The translations under genes and the position numbers were made by a program. The notes beneath the pieces are model-generated. The model was not told the origin of the DNA. It ran no database searches and was given only the letters and a program-made list of their open reading frames with translations. Shown here in pieces: positions 17,501 to 24,925 of a stretch of 28,149 bases of DNA; positions within the stretch are counted from its first letter, which is position 1; each line of letters starts with the position of its first letter. The DNA comes from CAYPNP01 sp964412195 (GTDB lineage Bacteria > Acidobacteriota > JAAYUB01). Location of the stretch: assembly GCA_964412195.1 (NCBI GenBank), contig CAYPNP010000041.1, positions 1 to 28,149 on the forward strand. The letters run 5' to 3'.

Positions 17501-19813
17501 ATCCGCCGCGGCCAACAAATCCAGTTCGGCGTAGTCGATTTCCAGCAGGCCGCACTGTTCGAGATTGGGTGAACTGATGCGCCATCCCCGCCGGAGGTCC
17601 CGATAGACGCGATAGCCGATGACCCCGCGCAAGGCCTTGTCCACGGCCTCGCGGCCAAAACGGATTTCCGGATCGGCCGCGTAGGCACCAAACGAAAGGG
17701 CCAGCGCATTGGTGACCTTCTGGCTGATCGTGTCGTCCCGCAGTCCTTCCGTGCCGGCCTCCTTCGCGGCCTGGTAGATGGCTCCGCGCAGCAGACCAAC
17801 CTCGATGAAATCGTTCAGATGGCCGGACTGCAAGGAGGCGTCCTGCCGGTTGTCGGTAAAGCTCAACAGCTTGCGGGCGGTGGGATCGATGGCTTCCTCC
17901 CGCTGCAGGGCGGCCACGGCGGTTGTGGTCAGGATGGTGGTAGCCGTGCTGCGTCCCTCCGAGCCCATGGTTCCCAACTTGGAAAAATCCGATTTTTGGC
18001 GGGCGGAATGGGATACGCCACATGAGAGGCAGAAGAGAAACGGCGTAGGGATGAACGCGGACGCCAGTCCGCCCGGCCCCACCGTGCCGTCTGGTTTCAC
18101 GAAAAGAGCCTCGGGGATCTTGGGGCGGCGCGATTTGACGATGCTTCGGACGCCATCCCGGTCTTCCAGCCAATCGTTGGGCAGTCGTTCCACCAGGGCT
18201 TCCACGTTTTTTAGGTCCGGCCAGGGATTGTCCTGATTCACATATAGGAAACCAAGGCTTTTCCCCGGCACAAAGGTGCGATCGTGGGCTTCACGAGGCA
18301 GGAATTGCTCCACGCTGGTGGCGGAATCCCGGGTCCGATAGACGGAATAGTATTCCTGTCCGCACTCCCGGCAGAAGCAGAGCGGAAGTAGAACCTTGTT
18401 CCTATCCTCGGGAGAATACATCTGCCCATTGATCGTCAAGTAGCGGGCTTCTGGTGCTTCCACGGTGGCATAGATCGTATCGCCGCGGCTGATGAACTGG
18501 TGCAGACGGAAGGCAAAGACGGGGAAACCGGTCTGAGGATGCCGAATTTTCGCGGCCCCCGTGAGAAGCGTATGCGCGACGATTTCCCGGCAGAGCTCCA
18601 CGGATGAATTGGTGAGCTTGGCAAGGTCTTCAGCAGAACCTTTGTGGCCGGTCAGAGGGATGGGCTTTGAACGGGTGAGGCGGTCGGATTCCGCTTCCGG
18701 TTTGACGCCGAAGGTGCCCTCCACCCAGCGAGCCACGGGATCCTTCTGGAGATCCTCGAAAGTGGAAAGGTCTCGGTCCTTTCCAATCCGAATCGCCTCG
18801 GCCAACTCTTGCAGATCGGAGGGTATGCCTGGGTCCAGTGGCAGGGTGGCTCGTTGCAGCGTTTCCCCGATGATATCGTCCTTCTCCACCGGGGCGCCAA
18901 AGAGTCGAGAGGCCAGTTCCGCGACATCCCGGCGTTGGTCATCCCAAGTTCCACGGCTGGACAGGGTGGCCGACGTGCCAACACATTGGAGACTCTTGGA
19001 ACCCAATAAGTTGCGGACGCGGCGCAGCAGCATGGCTACATCGGCCCCTTGGCGGCCACGATACGTGTGCAGTTCATCCAGCACCAGGAACGAGAGATTT
19101 TTCGCGGCCGCGATCAGCTTTTGCTCCCGGGGCCGGGTGAGGATCAGTTCCAGCATTACGTAGTTGGTCAGCAGAATGTCGGGCGGCTGGGCGATGATCC
19201 GGTTCCGCGTCTCGTCATCTTCCTGGCCCGTATAGCGCTGGAAGCGGACCGGCCCTTGCAGATTGGGGAATCCCAGGTGGAGGAACTTGTGCAGCTCATT
19301 GAACTGGCTGTTGGCCAGGGCATTCATGGGATACACGATGATGGCCCGGATCCCCTGTCCCAACCCCTCATATAAAATTCGATCCACTATGGGGATGATG
19401 TAGGCGAGGCTTTTCCCTGAGCCGGTGCCTGTCGTGAGAACATAGTTGCGATGTTCCTTGGCTTTCCGAATGGCCTCTTCCTGGTGTGCGTGAAGGCGGA
19501 GCTCCGTGCCGCTGTTTTTCTCGGCCGTTTTGTCCCGGCGGAAGACCTGGGCGCAAACCGGATGAATCAGCCCCTCGTCTGTGAGTTCCTGGATGTTCTT
19601 GCCGGGTTGGAAGGTCGGATTCAACTGGATGAGCGATTCGGGCCAGAGGGCGCCCCGGTCGAAACAGCCTTCGGCGAACGCTTTGATTTTCGGATCGGCG
19701 ATCCGGATAAAGCTGGTCACGTAGGAGCGATATTCCTCGATGAGCCGATCCCTGAATTGGAAGATGTCCATGACGCCTGAGGAGGAATAGGCCATTACTT
19801 TGTCTTGTGACAT
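14573..19813 (-). CDS. DEAD/DEAH helicase with DUF1998 and C-terminal Vsr-like domain (DrmA-DrmB fusion or DruE-like)
   Basis: A 1746-residue protein. The helicase core has Walker A TTGTGSGKS (K134), DELH (D246-H249), a CVGTSATLSS motif III and QRSGRAGRSGQ (about 1034-1044). A first cysteine cluster, CFCREC, lies before the second helicase lobe. A CxxC pair set follows at C1326, C1329, C1344 and C1347. The DUF1998 signature ENCQAACYDCLLSYYNQ (C1589, C1593, C1596) comes after LFYEASEGGAG. The last 80 residues carry FIYVDGPPHDYPDRHQRD (D1695) and ITVLRFH, a Vsr/DUF559-like PD-(D/E)XK-fold pattern, so a nuclease may be fused. In DISARM, DrmA and DrmB are usually separate; Druantia DruE has the fused form. 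The start has AGGAGAG eight bases upstream, and several in-frame ATGs follow within 20 codons. First gene of the defence operon. Confidence 0.88.
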   Translation of the reverse strand: MSQDKVMAYSSSGVMDIFQFRDRLIEEYRSYVTSFIRIADPKIKAFAEGCFDRGALWPESLIQLNPTFQPGKNIQELTDEGLIHPVCAQVFRRDKTAEKNSGTELRLHAHQEEAIRKAKEHRNYVLTTGTGSGKSLAYIIPIVDRILYEGLGQGIRAIIVYPMNALANSQFNELHKFLHLGFPNLQGPVRFQRYTGQEDDETRNRIIAQPPDILLTNYVMLELILTRPREQKLIAAAKNLSFLVLDELHTYRGRQGADVAMLLRRVRNLLGSKSLQCVGTSATLSSRGTWDDQRRDVAELASRLFGAPVEKDDIIGETLQRATLPLDPGIPSDLQELAEAIRIGKDRDLSTFEDLQKDPVARWVEGTFGVKPEAESDRLTRSKPIPLTGHKGSAEDLAKLTNSSVELCREIVAHTLLTGAAKIRHPQTGFPVFAFRLHQFISRGDTIYATVEAPEARYLTINGQMYSPEDRNKVLLPLCFCRECGQEYYSVYRTRDSATSVEQFLPREAHDRTFVPGKSLGFLYVNQDNPWPDLKNVEALVERLPNDWLEDRDGVRSIVKSRRPKIPEALFVKPDGTVGPGGLASAFIPTPFLFCLSCGVSHSARQKSDFSKLGTMGSEGRSTATTILTTTAVAALQREEAIDPTARKLLSFTDNRQDASLQSGHLNDFIEVGLLRGAIYQAAKEAGTEGLRDDTISQKVTNALALSFGAYAADPEIRFGREAVDKALRGVIGYRVYRDLRRGWRISSPNLEQCGLLEIDYAELDLLAAADDIWLNLHPVLGAASAEVRKTVCRTLLDYVRRELCIEVDYLNTDVQDVLKRSSRSQLREPWAFDEGEVLERARTMFPCQRSVAESERDAIFISALSGFGQYLRASSTFPGQPPIDVAASREIIGALCEGLRQANILRECCKKGDRAPVPGYRINSASLIWRAGEGKVAYRDRIRMPNAPAEGGIPNPFFTALYQTRVHRYRTIHSHEHTAQVPGPIRIEREQHFGDARLPILFCSPTMELGIDIKDLNTVNMRNVPPTPANYAQRSGRAGRSGQPAMVFTYCAFGSPHDQYFFKHPELMVSGQVHTPRVDIANEDLIRSHIYAIWLQESGLDLGNTPGELLQLSGDKPTLELLPDVKDKLHDQIPRERAKERSVKLLQGMLPALSTAGWYAEGWLDEVIRGIPQAFEAALERWRYLYRAARSQAAQANRIILDHSRPQDHDSARRLRDEAEAQLRLLTDKQSVVQSDFYSYRYFASEGFLPGYNFPRLPLSAFIPGRISVATSKEFISRPRFLAISEFGPGALIYHEGARYQVTRVMMPLQDYQGGDLPTSSLVVCSGCGYLHPMVAEPGPSNCERCGKEFDAAEIWKNMFRLQNVVTQRRERINCDEEERLRLGYELKTGMRFAERDGQPLYRSARLLSGEDCLAEIQYGDAAEIWRINLGWSRRERKEERGFWLDVEQRRWTKRSIDPDDEENGDAPARVQRVIPFVLDRRNSLLLTLANDADEGVMASLEAALKRAIQNEYQLEDSELATEPLPDKSARRHILFYEASEGGAGVLRQLVDDPDSWKRIAQSALSLCHFDPESGDDLNKAAHAEENCQAACYDCLLSYYNQPDHPILDRQLIRGLLLQIRDAEVDVSPVEIPRAAHLEQLKNLCDSGLEREFLDFLEARALRLPARAQHFYEQFKTRPDFSYIGANPAFIYVDGPPHDYPDRHQRDIEQTRDLQAQGITVLRFHHRDNWPEIVRQYPSIFGELK

Positions 19814-19885
19814 GAATGCACTCTCCTATTGAAAGAACCGGGACTCCGATCAGGAGCGAGACGTCCCCATTTCGACGATGTTTGA

Positions 19886-19914
19886 ATTATCAACACAGTT
19901 CAAGGCGATGTCAA
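19886..19914 (-). promoter_or_regulatory. Strong sigma70-type promoter of the defence operon
   Basis: On the minus strand TTGACA (19914-19909) is followed by a 17-base spacer and GATAAT (19891-19886). That is a perfect -35, optimal spacing and a -10 matching five of six bases. Transcription would start near 19879, about 65 bases before the first operon start codon. No other strong promoter was noticed between the five minus-strand genes, so a single transcript of about 17 kb is likely. Confidence 0.75.
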
Positions 19915-19967
19915 AGAATAATGCATCAAACTGCTTGATGCTACAGGAGTACGGCGGGAACGATGCG

Positions 19968-20537
19968 TTATCTTCCCTGATGCCCATCAGTTATCACTTG
20001 TCGGGCCAACAATTGGATCAGGTACCGATTGAGAGCAGATTTGTTGCGGAAGCGAAGTCTCCGGGCGAGAGCGAGGAGAGTGTCCAATGATGATTGGGGC
20101 ATCAAGAAGGACATGGTGCGCTTTGTGTTGCCGATGACGACTTGGGACTCGGAAAACCGCTGGAACTCCTCGTCCCCCATTTGGGCGCAGGTCTCGATGA
20201 TGTAGGCCAGAGTGGCCGTGTTGCCTTTGTCCAAGGTGAAAGAGAGATCCCGAAACAGACTCAGGGTGATCGAATCGATGGCGAAGCTGATGTAGCGGAA
20301 ACCGGCGGAGGGAGCTGGCGTGGGGGGAAGGATCTGCTTTGGTTTCTCTTGTTTTTCCTGGCGCTCAGGTTGCTGCCTTTTGGCTTTGGTAGTGGGGCGC
20401 CTGGCTGGTTTATCGGGTATGGTCTCCGCTGGGAGCGGCTCACCATCCGCGTTGGCTCGGGCGATCCAGTCCTCGGGATCGGCGGGTGGCTGGATCTCGG
20501 CCGGGACGGGCTTATTTTTTCGACGCATCTCCACCAT
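19968..20537 (-). CDS. Probable ParB-like partner of ParA
   Basis: A 189-residue protein with a basic, proline-rich and probably disordered first half (residues 1-75) and a compact second half of about 110 residues. The C-terminal part (DTLLALARRLRFRNKSALNR) looks like a small DNA-binding helical unit. The start ATG lies inside the 3' end of parA and has AAAGGAG six bases upstream, so the two genes overlap by 26 bases and are co-translated. I do not recognise a classical ParB nuclease-like domain. The assignment rests on size, position after parA and composition, as in small type Ib partition proteins. Confidence 0.6.
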   Translation of the reverse strand: MVEMRRKNKPVPAEIQPPADPEDWIARANADGEPLPAETIPDKPARRPTTKAKRQQPERQEKQEKPKQILPPTPAPSAGFRYISFAIDSITLSLFRDLSFTLDKGNTATLAYIIETCAQMGDEEFQRFSESQVVIGNTKRTMSFLMPQSSLDTLLALARRLRFRNKSALNRYLIQLLARQVITDGHQGR

Positions 20538-21195
20538 TGAGAGCTCCTTTCAGTTCGCGATAGAACGCCGTCATCTCGCGAATGGCCTGGGGGTCGCGGG
20601 AACGGCCCTCGGCCTCGGTGACCGCCAGGCCGTCACCGGCGGAGTATTTATAAGCGACGCGGCCGCAGAGGTGGGTGTCCATAAAGCGGACCTCGTAGCC
20701 GGCCTCGAACTCGGCCTTGGCGGAGAGGACCTCCTGGGCGATGCGGGTGTTGGGGATGACCATGTTGAAGCAGGCCAGCACCTGGAGCTCTGGGCGGCTC
20801 AGGCGGATCTCCTTCAAGGCATCGAAGGTGTCGGCCGAGCCCCAGAAATCATACTGCGACGGGCACAGGGGGACGAGCACCAGGTCGGCCGGCAGCACGG
20901 CGGAGCGGAAGATCTTGTTGTCGCGGCCGCCGGTGTCCACCAGGATCACGTCGAAGCCGGTGAAGGAGGCGATGTCTTTGTGGACGGTGGGCGACTGGAT
21001 CTGGGCGGCGGAGAATTCGGGCAATCCGTTGCCGGTTTCGGCCCGCTTCTCCCGGAAGGCGATGCTTGAGGCCTGGGGATCGGTGTCCAGGAGCAGCACC
21101 TTCCGGCCGTCGGCGGCAAATAACGCCGCCAGGTTGGTGCAGAGGGTGCTCTTGCCGACCCCTCCCTTCTGGTTGGCGATGGTGATGACTTTCAA
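20512..21195 (-). CDS. parA: ParA/MinD-family partition ATPase
   Basis: A 227-residue protein with the deviant Walker A motif QKGGVGKST (residues 9-17), LLDTDPQASS (Walker A'), and VILVDTGG (Walker B). Length fits small plasmid-type ParA without an N-terminal HTH. The start codon is TTG at 21195, supported by AGGAGGGG a few bases upstream; no ATG fits. It drives segregation of plasmids or excised elements through nonspecific DNA binding and ATP-dependent gradients. It is followed by a small basic partner and preceded by an AT-rich region that could hold the centromere. On an element with an integrase it suggests a replicating extrachromosomal stage. Confidence 0.9.
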   Translation of the reverse strand: MKVITIANQKGGVGKSTLCTNLAALFAADGRKVLLLDTDPQASSIAFREKRAETGNGLPEFSAAQIQSPTVHKDIASFTGFDVILVDTGGRDNKIFRSAVLPADLVLVPLCPSQYDFWGSADTFDALKEIRLSRPELQVLACFNMVIPNTRIAQEVLSAKAEFEAGYEVRFMDTHLCGRVAYKYSAGDGLAVTEAEGRSRDPQAIREMTAFYRELKGALNGGDASKK

Positions 21196-21216
21196 AACCC
21201 CTCCTACGGATGAAGA

Positions 21217-21290
21217 AGATAAAAGATAGGGTCAAGATACAACAGATGAAACTGATAAAACAATTAAAAAAGATAAATAAGATAAAATAT
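21217..21290. repeat. Periodic GATA-containing tract upstream of parA, candidate centromere/operator
   Basis: GATA occurs at 21218, 21225, 21236, 21254, 21272 and 21281, often as AGATAAAA or AGATAAAT. Intervals are 7, 11, 18, 18 and 9 bases, partly multiples of nine. The tract is just upstream of the parA start, where small partition systems often place iterated parS sites. It may also simply be AT-rich promoter DNA. Confidence 0.35.
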
Positions 21291-21538
21291 TCATCCTGCC
21301 TTGCAGAATGCCTGCTTCGATAGGCCGGTGGACGGATGAATTTTTTAAATGTAAGAACCGGAATCAGGCTGTTTTCCGGCCGTAAACGATGGAATTCTTG
21401 AAGATTCAATAGGATCCGTATGGAAATTTCCGCTAAAAATAGGACATTGACTTGGAAAAATCCTTGATTTTGTGGAAAATCCTTCTGCCTAATATACTCT
21501 ATATCCATATATATGAATAGTTTGCGTGATTTTCTTTG
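21291..21538. other. AT-rich divergent intergenic region between parA and replication genes
   Basis: No gene is seen. Features include the palindrome GGAAATTTCC (21422-21431), the near-direct repeats GGAAAAATCCTT (21454-21465) and GGAAAATCCTT (21474-21484), and a very AT-rich run around 21490-21520. Such features are common in regulatory or origin regions. Confidence 0.5.
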
Positions 21539-21567
21539 TTGACAGCTTCCAAAATGAGAGTACAGTC
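21539..21567 (+). promoter_or_regulatory. Candidate promoter of the replication genes
   Basis: TTGACA at 21539-21544 is a perfect -35. TACAGT at 21561-21566 is a four-of-six -10 with a 16-base spacer. It lies about 55 bases before the start of the small HTH gene. Confidence 0.45.
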
Positions 21568-21620
21568 TCTCGCGTTGTCTCGGTACCGGACAACATTATT
21601 CAATTCTGGAGGGACTTGTC

Positions 21621-21833
21621 ATGAATTTCGACGCCAAACTCAGCCGACGGCTCGTCACCGTCAAGGACATCCTGGCCGCCAATCCCTGCCTGACGCACGG
21701 GTGGCTGCGCGAGCAACTCTTCTTCCGCGAGCGGAACGGCCTGGCCGAATGCGTGGTCCGGATCGGCCGGAAGCTCCTCATCGACTTGGACGCCTTCGAA
21801 CAGTGGCTCCTCAACCGAAAGGCCGAGCAATGA
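21621..21833 (+). CDS. Small AlpA/excisionase-like HTH protein
   Basis: A 70-residue protein with the layout of short winged-HTH proteins (MerR/AlpA/Xis-like): LVTVKDILAANPCLTHGWLR, then a beta-hairpin-like stretch (ECVVRIGRKLLIDLDAFEQW). This RxGrklxID...F..W ending is characteristic of excisionase-type DNA-binding proteins. GGAGGG lies shortly before the ATG. Its TGA overlaps the ATG of the primase gene (ATGA), so the two are coupled. It may regulate replication or excision. Confidence 0.75.
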   Translation: MNFDAKLSRRLVTVKDILAANPCLTHGWLREQLFFRERNGLAECVVRIGRKLLIDLDAFEQWLLNRKAEQ

Positions 21834-24769
21834 TCGACCGGGGCCGACTGCTGGAACGGCTCCAGCGCGTCCGACGCATCCAGGACGATCAGTACCAGGC
21901 CGCCTGCCCGGCGCACGAGGACGGGGAGCCGTCCCTGAGCGTGACGTTCACCGGAGAACGGATCCTGCTGCACTGCTTCGCCGGATGCCCGGCCGAGGCC
22001 GTTGTGACCACCCTGGGATTGGAGTGGCGGGACCTCTTCGCTTCACCCGGAGACTTGTCCTCGGGGGGAGGTGAAACGGCGAAGCGGCGAAACGGCGAAA
22101 CGGCGAATGGAATGGCTGCAAAGGCTGACTCTTCGGTGCCGAAGCGATCTATCGCTCCCCCGTCTCTACCGGGGAAACCCATCAGCGGCGGGCGCTTGAC
22201 GGTGGCCCGGCTGGCCGAGGCTAAGGGGATTCCGGAGGAATTCCTGCGGGAGTGGGGACTCTTCGAGCGCAGTGGCGCGGTGGTGATCCCCTATTGCGAC
22301 GCCGGCGGCGAGATCCGGGCGGAGAGGATCCGCACCCATGTCACCGCGGCCGACGGAAGCCGCTGGGTCAAGGGGCACGTGCCGATCTTCTACGGTCTTC
22401 ATCGCCTGGACGGAGACGATACTCTCTTCCTGGTGGAGGGGGAATCGGACACTTGGACCCTGGCCCTGCACAAGTTACCGGTGCTGGGCGTGCCCGGCGC
22501 CACCTTGACCGAAAAGATCACCCCGGAGATCCTCGGGCGGGTGCGCACCCTTTACGTAGTCCAGGAGCCGGACCAGGGCGGCTGGGCTTTTGTCAACGGG
22601 ATCAGCCGCCGCCTGCGGGAGTCGGCCTGGCGGGGCCGGGCCTTCGTCATCCGCATGGAGCGCCTGGGGGTGAAGGACCCGAACGCCCTGCACCTCCAGA
22701 ACCCCGGCCGGTTCCGCGCCGTCTTCCGTCAGGCCATGGACGACGCCGAGCAACTGGTCTGGCGGAACGAAGAAGAAGACGAGGCGGAGCAAAACACGGT
22801 CGGCGACTACCAGGAAGCCCGCGACGGGCTCTACCTCATCAAGTCGGTGCGGGACAGCCTGGAGAAGGTGAAGCTGGCCAACTTCACCGCCCGGATCGTG
22901 GCGGACCTGCACCACGACGACGGGGTGGAGAGCGCCCGTTTCTTTCAGATCCAGAGCCAGCTCAAGGGACGGACCGCCTCGTTCGTCCTGCCGGCGAGGC
23001 AATTTGACAGCCTGGGCTGGATCCACGACAAGATCGGGGCCGAAGCGGTGGTCTTCCCGGGCCGCTCGCTACGGGACCACGTGCGGGTGGCCATCCAGCT
23101 CCTGAGCCGGTCCGTCCGCAACCGGACGGTGTTCACCCACACCGGCTGGCGGGAGATGGACGGCCAGTGGACCTACCTGCACGGCGCCGGCGCCATCGGG
23201 CCAGACGGCGACTTGAAGGGCGTCGAGGTGGAGTTGCCGAAAGGCCTGGGAGTGTTCGCCCTGCCGCCGGTGCCGCACCGCCTGGACCTGACCGAGGCGG
23301 TGGCGGACAGCCTGAAGATGATCGAGATCGCTCCCGACGAGGTGACCCTGCCCGTGTTCGCCGCCATCTGGCGGGCGGTGCTGGGCTCGGCCGACTTCGG
23401 GCTGCACCTGACCGGACCTTCGGGCTCGGGCAAGTCGGAGCTGGCCGCCCTGGCTCAGCAGCACTTCGGGCCGGGGCTCAACGCGAGGCACCTGCCGGGC
23501 GGCTGGTCCTCCACGGGAAACGCCCTGGAGGTGCTGGCGTTCTCGCTGAAAGACACCCTCTGCGTGGTGGACGACTTTGCTCCCCACGGCGGCGCCACCG
23601 ACGTGTGGCGCTACCACCGCGAGGCGGAGCGGCTCTTCCGCGCCCAGGGAAACATGGCGGGCCGGATGCGCCTGAGCCGGGACGGCCAGCTACTGGCGGA
23701 GCGCCCGCCCAGGGGCCTGGTGCTTTCCACCGGCGAGGACGTGCCGCACGGCCACAGCATCCGGGCCCGGCTGCTGGTCCTGGAACTGGAGCCCGACGCC
23801 ATGAAGTGGGAGCACCTGACCGAGTGCCAACGGTTGGCGACCAACGGCCGGTTCACGGCCGCCACGGCCGGATTCATCCAGTGGCTGGCCCGGCGGTACC
23901 CCGAAGCGCGGACGGCGCTGCGCGAGGACACGAACCGGTTTCGGAACGCTCTCAATCTGTCGGGCGGACACAAGCGTACCCCGGCCAACCTGGCGGAGCT
24001 GGCGGCCGGCCTGCGTGTCTTTTTACTCTTTGCGGTCGAGATCCATGCCATCCCGGACGCGCTGGCGGAAAGCGTTTGGGGACGGACCTGGGCCTGCTTC
24101 GGCGAAGTGGCCCGGACCCAGGCCCAGCAGCAGGAAGCCGCCGACCCGGTGCAGCGGTTCTTCGAGCTGCTCCACGCCGCGCTGGCCAGCGGCTCGGCCC
24201 ACCTGGCCGGCCGGGACGGCGGCTGCCCCGCCACGCCCGGCGCCTGGGGCTGGCGGGAAAACCCGAACAGCCAGGGGGTGATGCGGGGACCCGTGTGGGA
24301 GCCGTACGGCCAGCGGGTGGGCTGGGTGGACGGCGAGTCGGTTTACCTGATGCCCGACGCGGCGTACCGGGCGGTCCAGGCCATGACCACCAGCGGGGGC
24401 GAGGGCATCCACATCTCGCCAACCACCCTATGGCGGCGGCTGCGGGAACGCGGCGCCCTGGCCGCCTGCGAGGCCAACAAGCGGACCCTCACCGTGCGCC
24501 GGACTCTCGAGGGGCGAAACCGGCCGGTACTGTTCTTGCGGCCCGGTCTACTGAACATTCCTGCTGACAAAGCTGACAAAGGGGGCACTTATCCAAATGG
24601 CATCAACGATTTATCGTTGTCAGCATGGCAAAATGAAGCTGACAACGTGCTCCCAAAACCGCCGCTCATGCTGACAAAATCCATCCTCCCCTCCCCGGAG
24701 CGGGTGGGCTCCGCTTCGCTTTGGGAGCATGATTGTCAGCCGATTGTCAGCTTGAAAAGACCATGCTGA
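21830..24769 (+). CDS. Primase/helicase-like replication protein of the element
   Basis: A 979-residue protein. The N-terminus has a CHC2-type zinc finger (C26, H29, C49, C53), followed by a low-complexity linker (about residues 80-110). A TOPRIM-like domain has LFLVEGESD (E203) and the variant VQEPDQGGW. A DUF927-like P-loop ATPase domain has HLTGPSGSGKSELAALA (K535) and LCVVDDFAPHG as Walker B. Near the C-terminus, HISPTTLWRRLRERG looks like a helix-turn-helix. The frame stays open upstream to 21536, but that part only shadows the preceding gene, and the ATG at 21830 overlaps that gene's stop. Such fused primase-helicases serve plasmids and integrative elements. The 3' end of the gene overlaps a cluster of GCTGACAA repeats, a possible origin. 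Confidence 0.85.
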   Translation: MIDRGRLLERLQRVRRIQDDQYQAACPAHEDGEPSLSVTFTGERILLHCFAGCPAEAVVTTLGLEWRDLFASPGDLSSGGGETAKRRNGETANGMAAKADSSVPKRSIAPPSLPGKPISGGRLTVARLAEAKGIPEEFLREWGLFERSGAVVIPYCDAGGEIRAERIRTHVTAADGSRWVKGHVPIFYGLHRLDGDDTLFLVEGESDTWTLALHKLPVLGVPGATLTEKITPEILGRVRTLYVVQEPDQGGWAFVNGISRRLRESAWRGRAFVIRMERLGVKDPNALHLQNPGRFRAVFRQAMDDAEQLVWRNEEEDEAEQNTVGDYQEARDGLYLIKSVRDSLEKVKLANFTARIVADLHHDDGVESARFFQIQSQLKGRTASFVLPARQFDSLGWIHDKIGAEAVVFPGRSLRDHVRVAIQLLSRSVRNRTVFTHTGWREMDGQWTYLHGAGAIGPDGDLKGVEVELPKGLGVFALPPVPHRLDLTEAVADSLKMIEIAPDEVTLPVFAAIWRAVLGSADFGLHLTGPSGSGKSELAALAQQHFGPGLNARHLPGGWSSTGNALEVLAFSLKDTLCVVDDFAPHGGATDVWRYHREAERLFRAQGNMAGRMRLSRDGQLLAERPPRGLVLSTGEDVPHGHSIRARLLVLELEPDAMKWEHLTECQRLATNGRFTAATAGFIQWLARRYPEARTALREDTNRFRNALNLSGGHKRTPANLAELAAGLRVFLLFAVEIHAIPDALAESVWGRTWACFGEVARTQAQQQEAADPVQRFFELLHAALASGSAHLAGRDGGCPATPGAWGWRENPNSQGVMRGPVWEPYGQRVGWVDGESVYLMPDAAYRAVQAMTTSGGEGIHISPTTLWRRLRERGALAACEANKRTLTVRRTLEGRNRPVLFLRPGLLNIPADKADKGGTYPNGINDLSLSAWQNEADNVLPKPPLMLTKSILPSPERVGSASLWEHDCQPIVSLKRPC
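22073..22104 (+). repeat. Four tandem 8-bp units inside the primase gene
   Basis: GAAACGGC, GAAGCGGC, GAAACGGC, GAAACGGC stand head to tail in the linker between the zinc finger and TOPRIM-like domain. Eight is not a multiple of three, so gain or loss of a unit would shift the reading frame. Confidence 0.85.
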
Positions 24770-24772
24770 CAA
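24563..24772. repeat. Iteron cluster of GCTGACAA, candidate replication origin
   Basis: The octamer occurs eight times in 210 bases: forward at 24563, 24572, 24638, 24670 and 24765; reverse (TTGTCAGC) at 24617, 24733 and 24744. The copies at 24617 and 24638 form a larger inverted pair (CGTTGTCAGC / GCTGACAACG). Chance would give far less than one copy here. The cluster covers the last 70 codons of the primase gene. Alternatives to an origin are integrase/excisionase arm sites or partition sites. Confidence 0.75.
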
Positions 24773-24875
24773 CGGCAATCCACTGAGATGAAAGGAATAA
24801 TCCCCTCTATTGGGAGCTTTGGGGGCAAAAATTCCATAGCTGGAGCCCCCTGCGCGGATGTCATGCCCTCGGTCC

Positions 24876-24910
24876 TGCACAATCCTTAAAATAAATCTAA
24901 GGATTGTGCA
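24876..24910. terminator. Perfect 13-bp inverted repeat between convergent genes
   Basis: TGCACAATCCTTA (24876-24888) and TAAGGATTGTGCA (24898-24910) flank a 9-base AT-rich loop. It lies between the end of the primase gene and the end of the integrase gene, which converge. It could terminate both transcripts, though no clear U-run follows on either side; a protein-binding site is the alternative. Confidence 0.5.
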
Positions 24911-24925
24911 TGCGGACCATCAATC

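Noticed and set aside
20849..21508. 219-codon minus-strand frame overlapping parA
   Set aside because: It is an out-of-frame shadow of parA fused to AT-rich intergenic DNA; the hydrophobic run comes from the pyrimidine-rich GATA tract.
21536..21829. Upstream extension of the primase frame (98 extra codons)
   Set aside because: It lies almost entirely in a different frame over the 70-aa HTH gene, has no sensible protein pattern, and the ATG at 21830 overlaps that gene's stop codon as in coupled genes.
22252..24567. Long alternative plus-strand frames within the primase gene
   Set aside because: Their products are rich in R, G, P and A, typical of shadow frames in G+C-rich DNA, and have no recognisable motifs.
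24563..24772. CRISPR-like repeats with spacers
   Set aside because: Octamers are too short, irregularly spaced and in both orientations, and no cas gene is present; iterons fit better.
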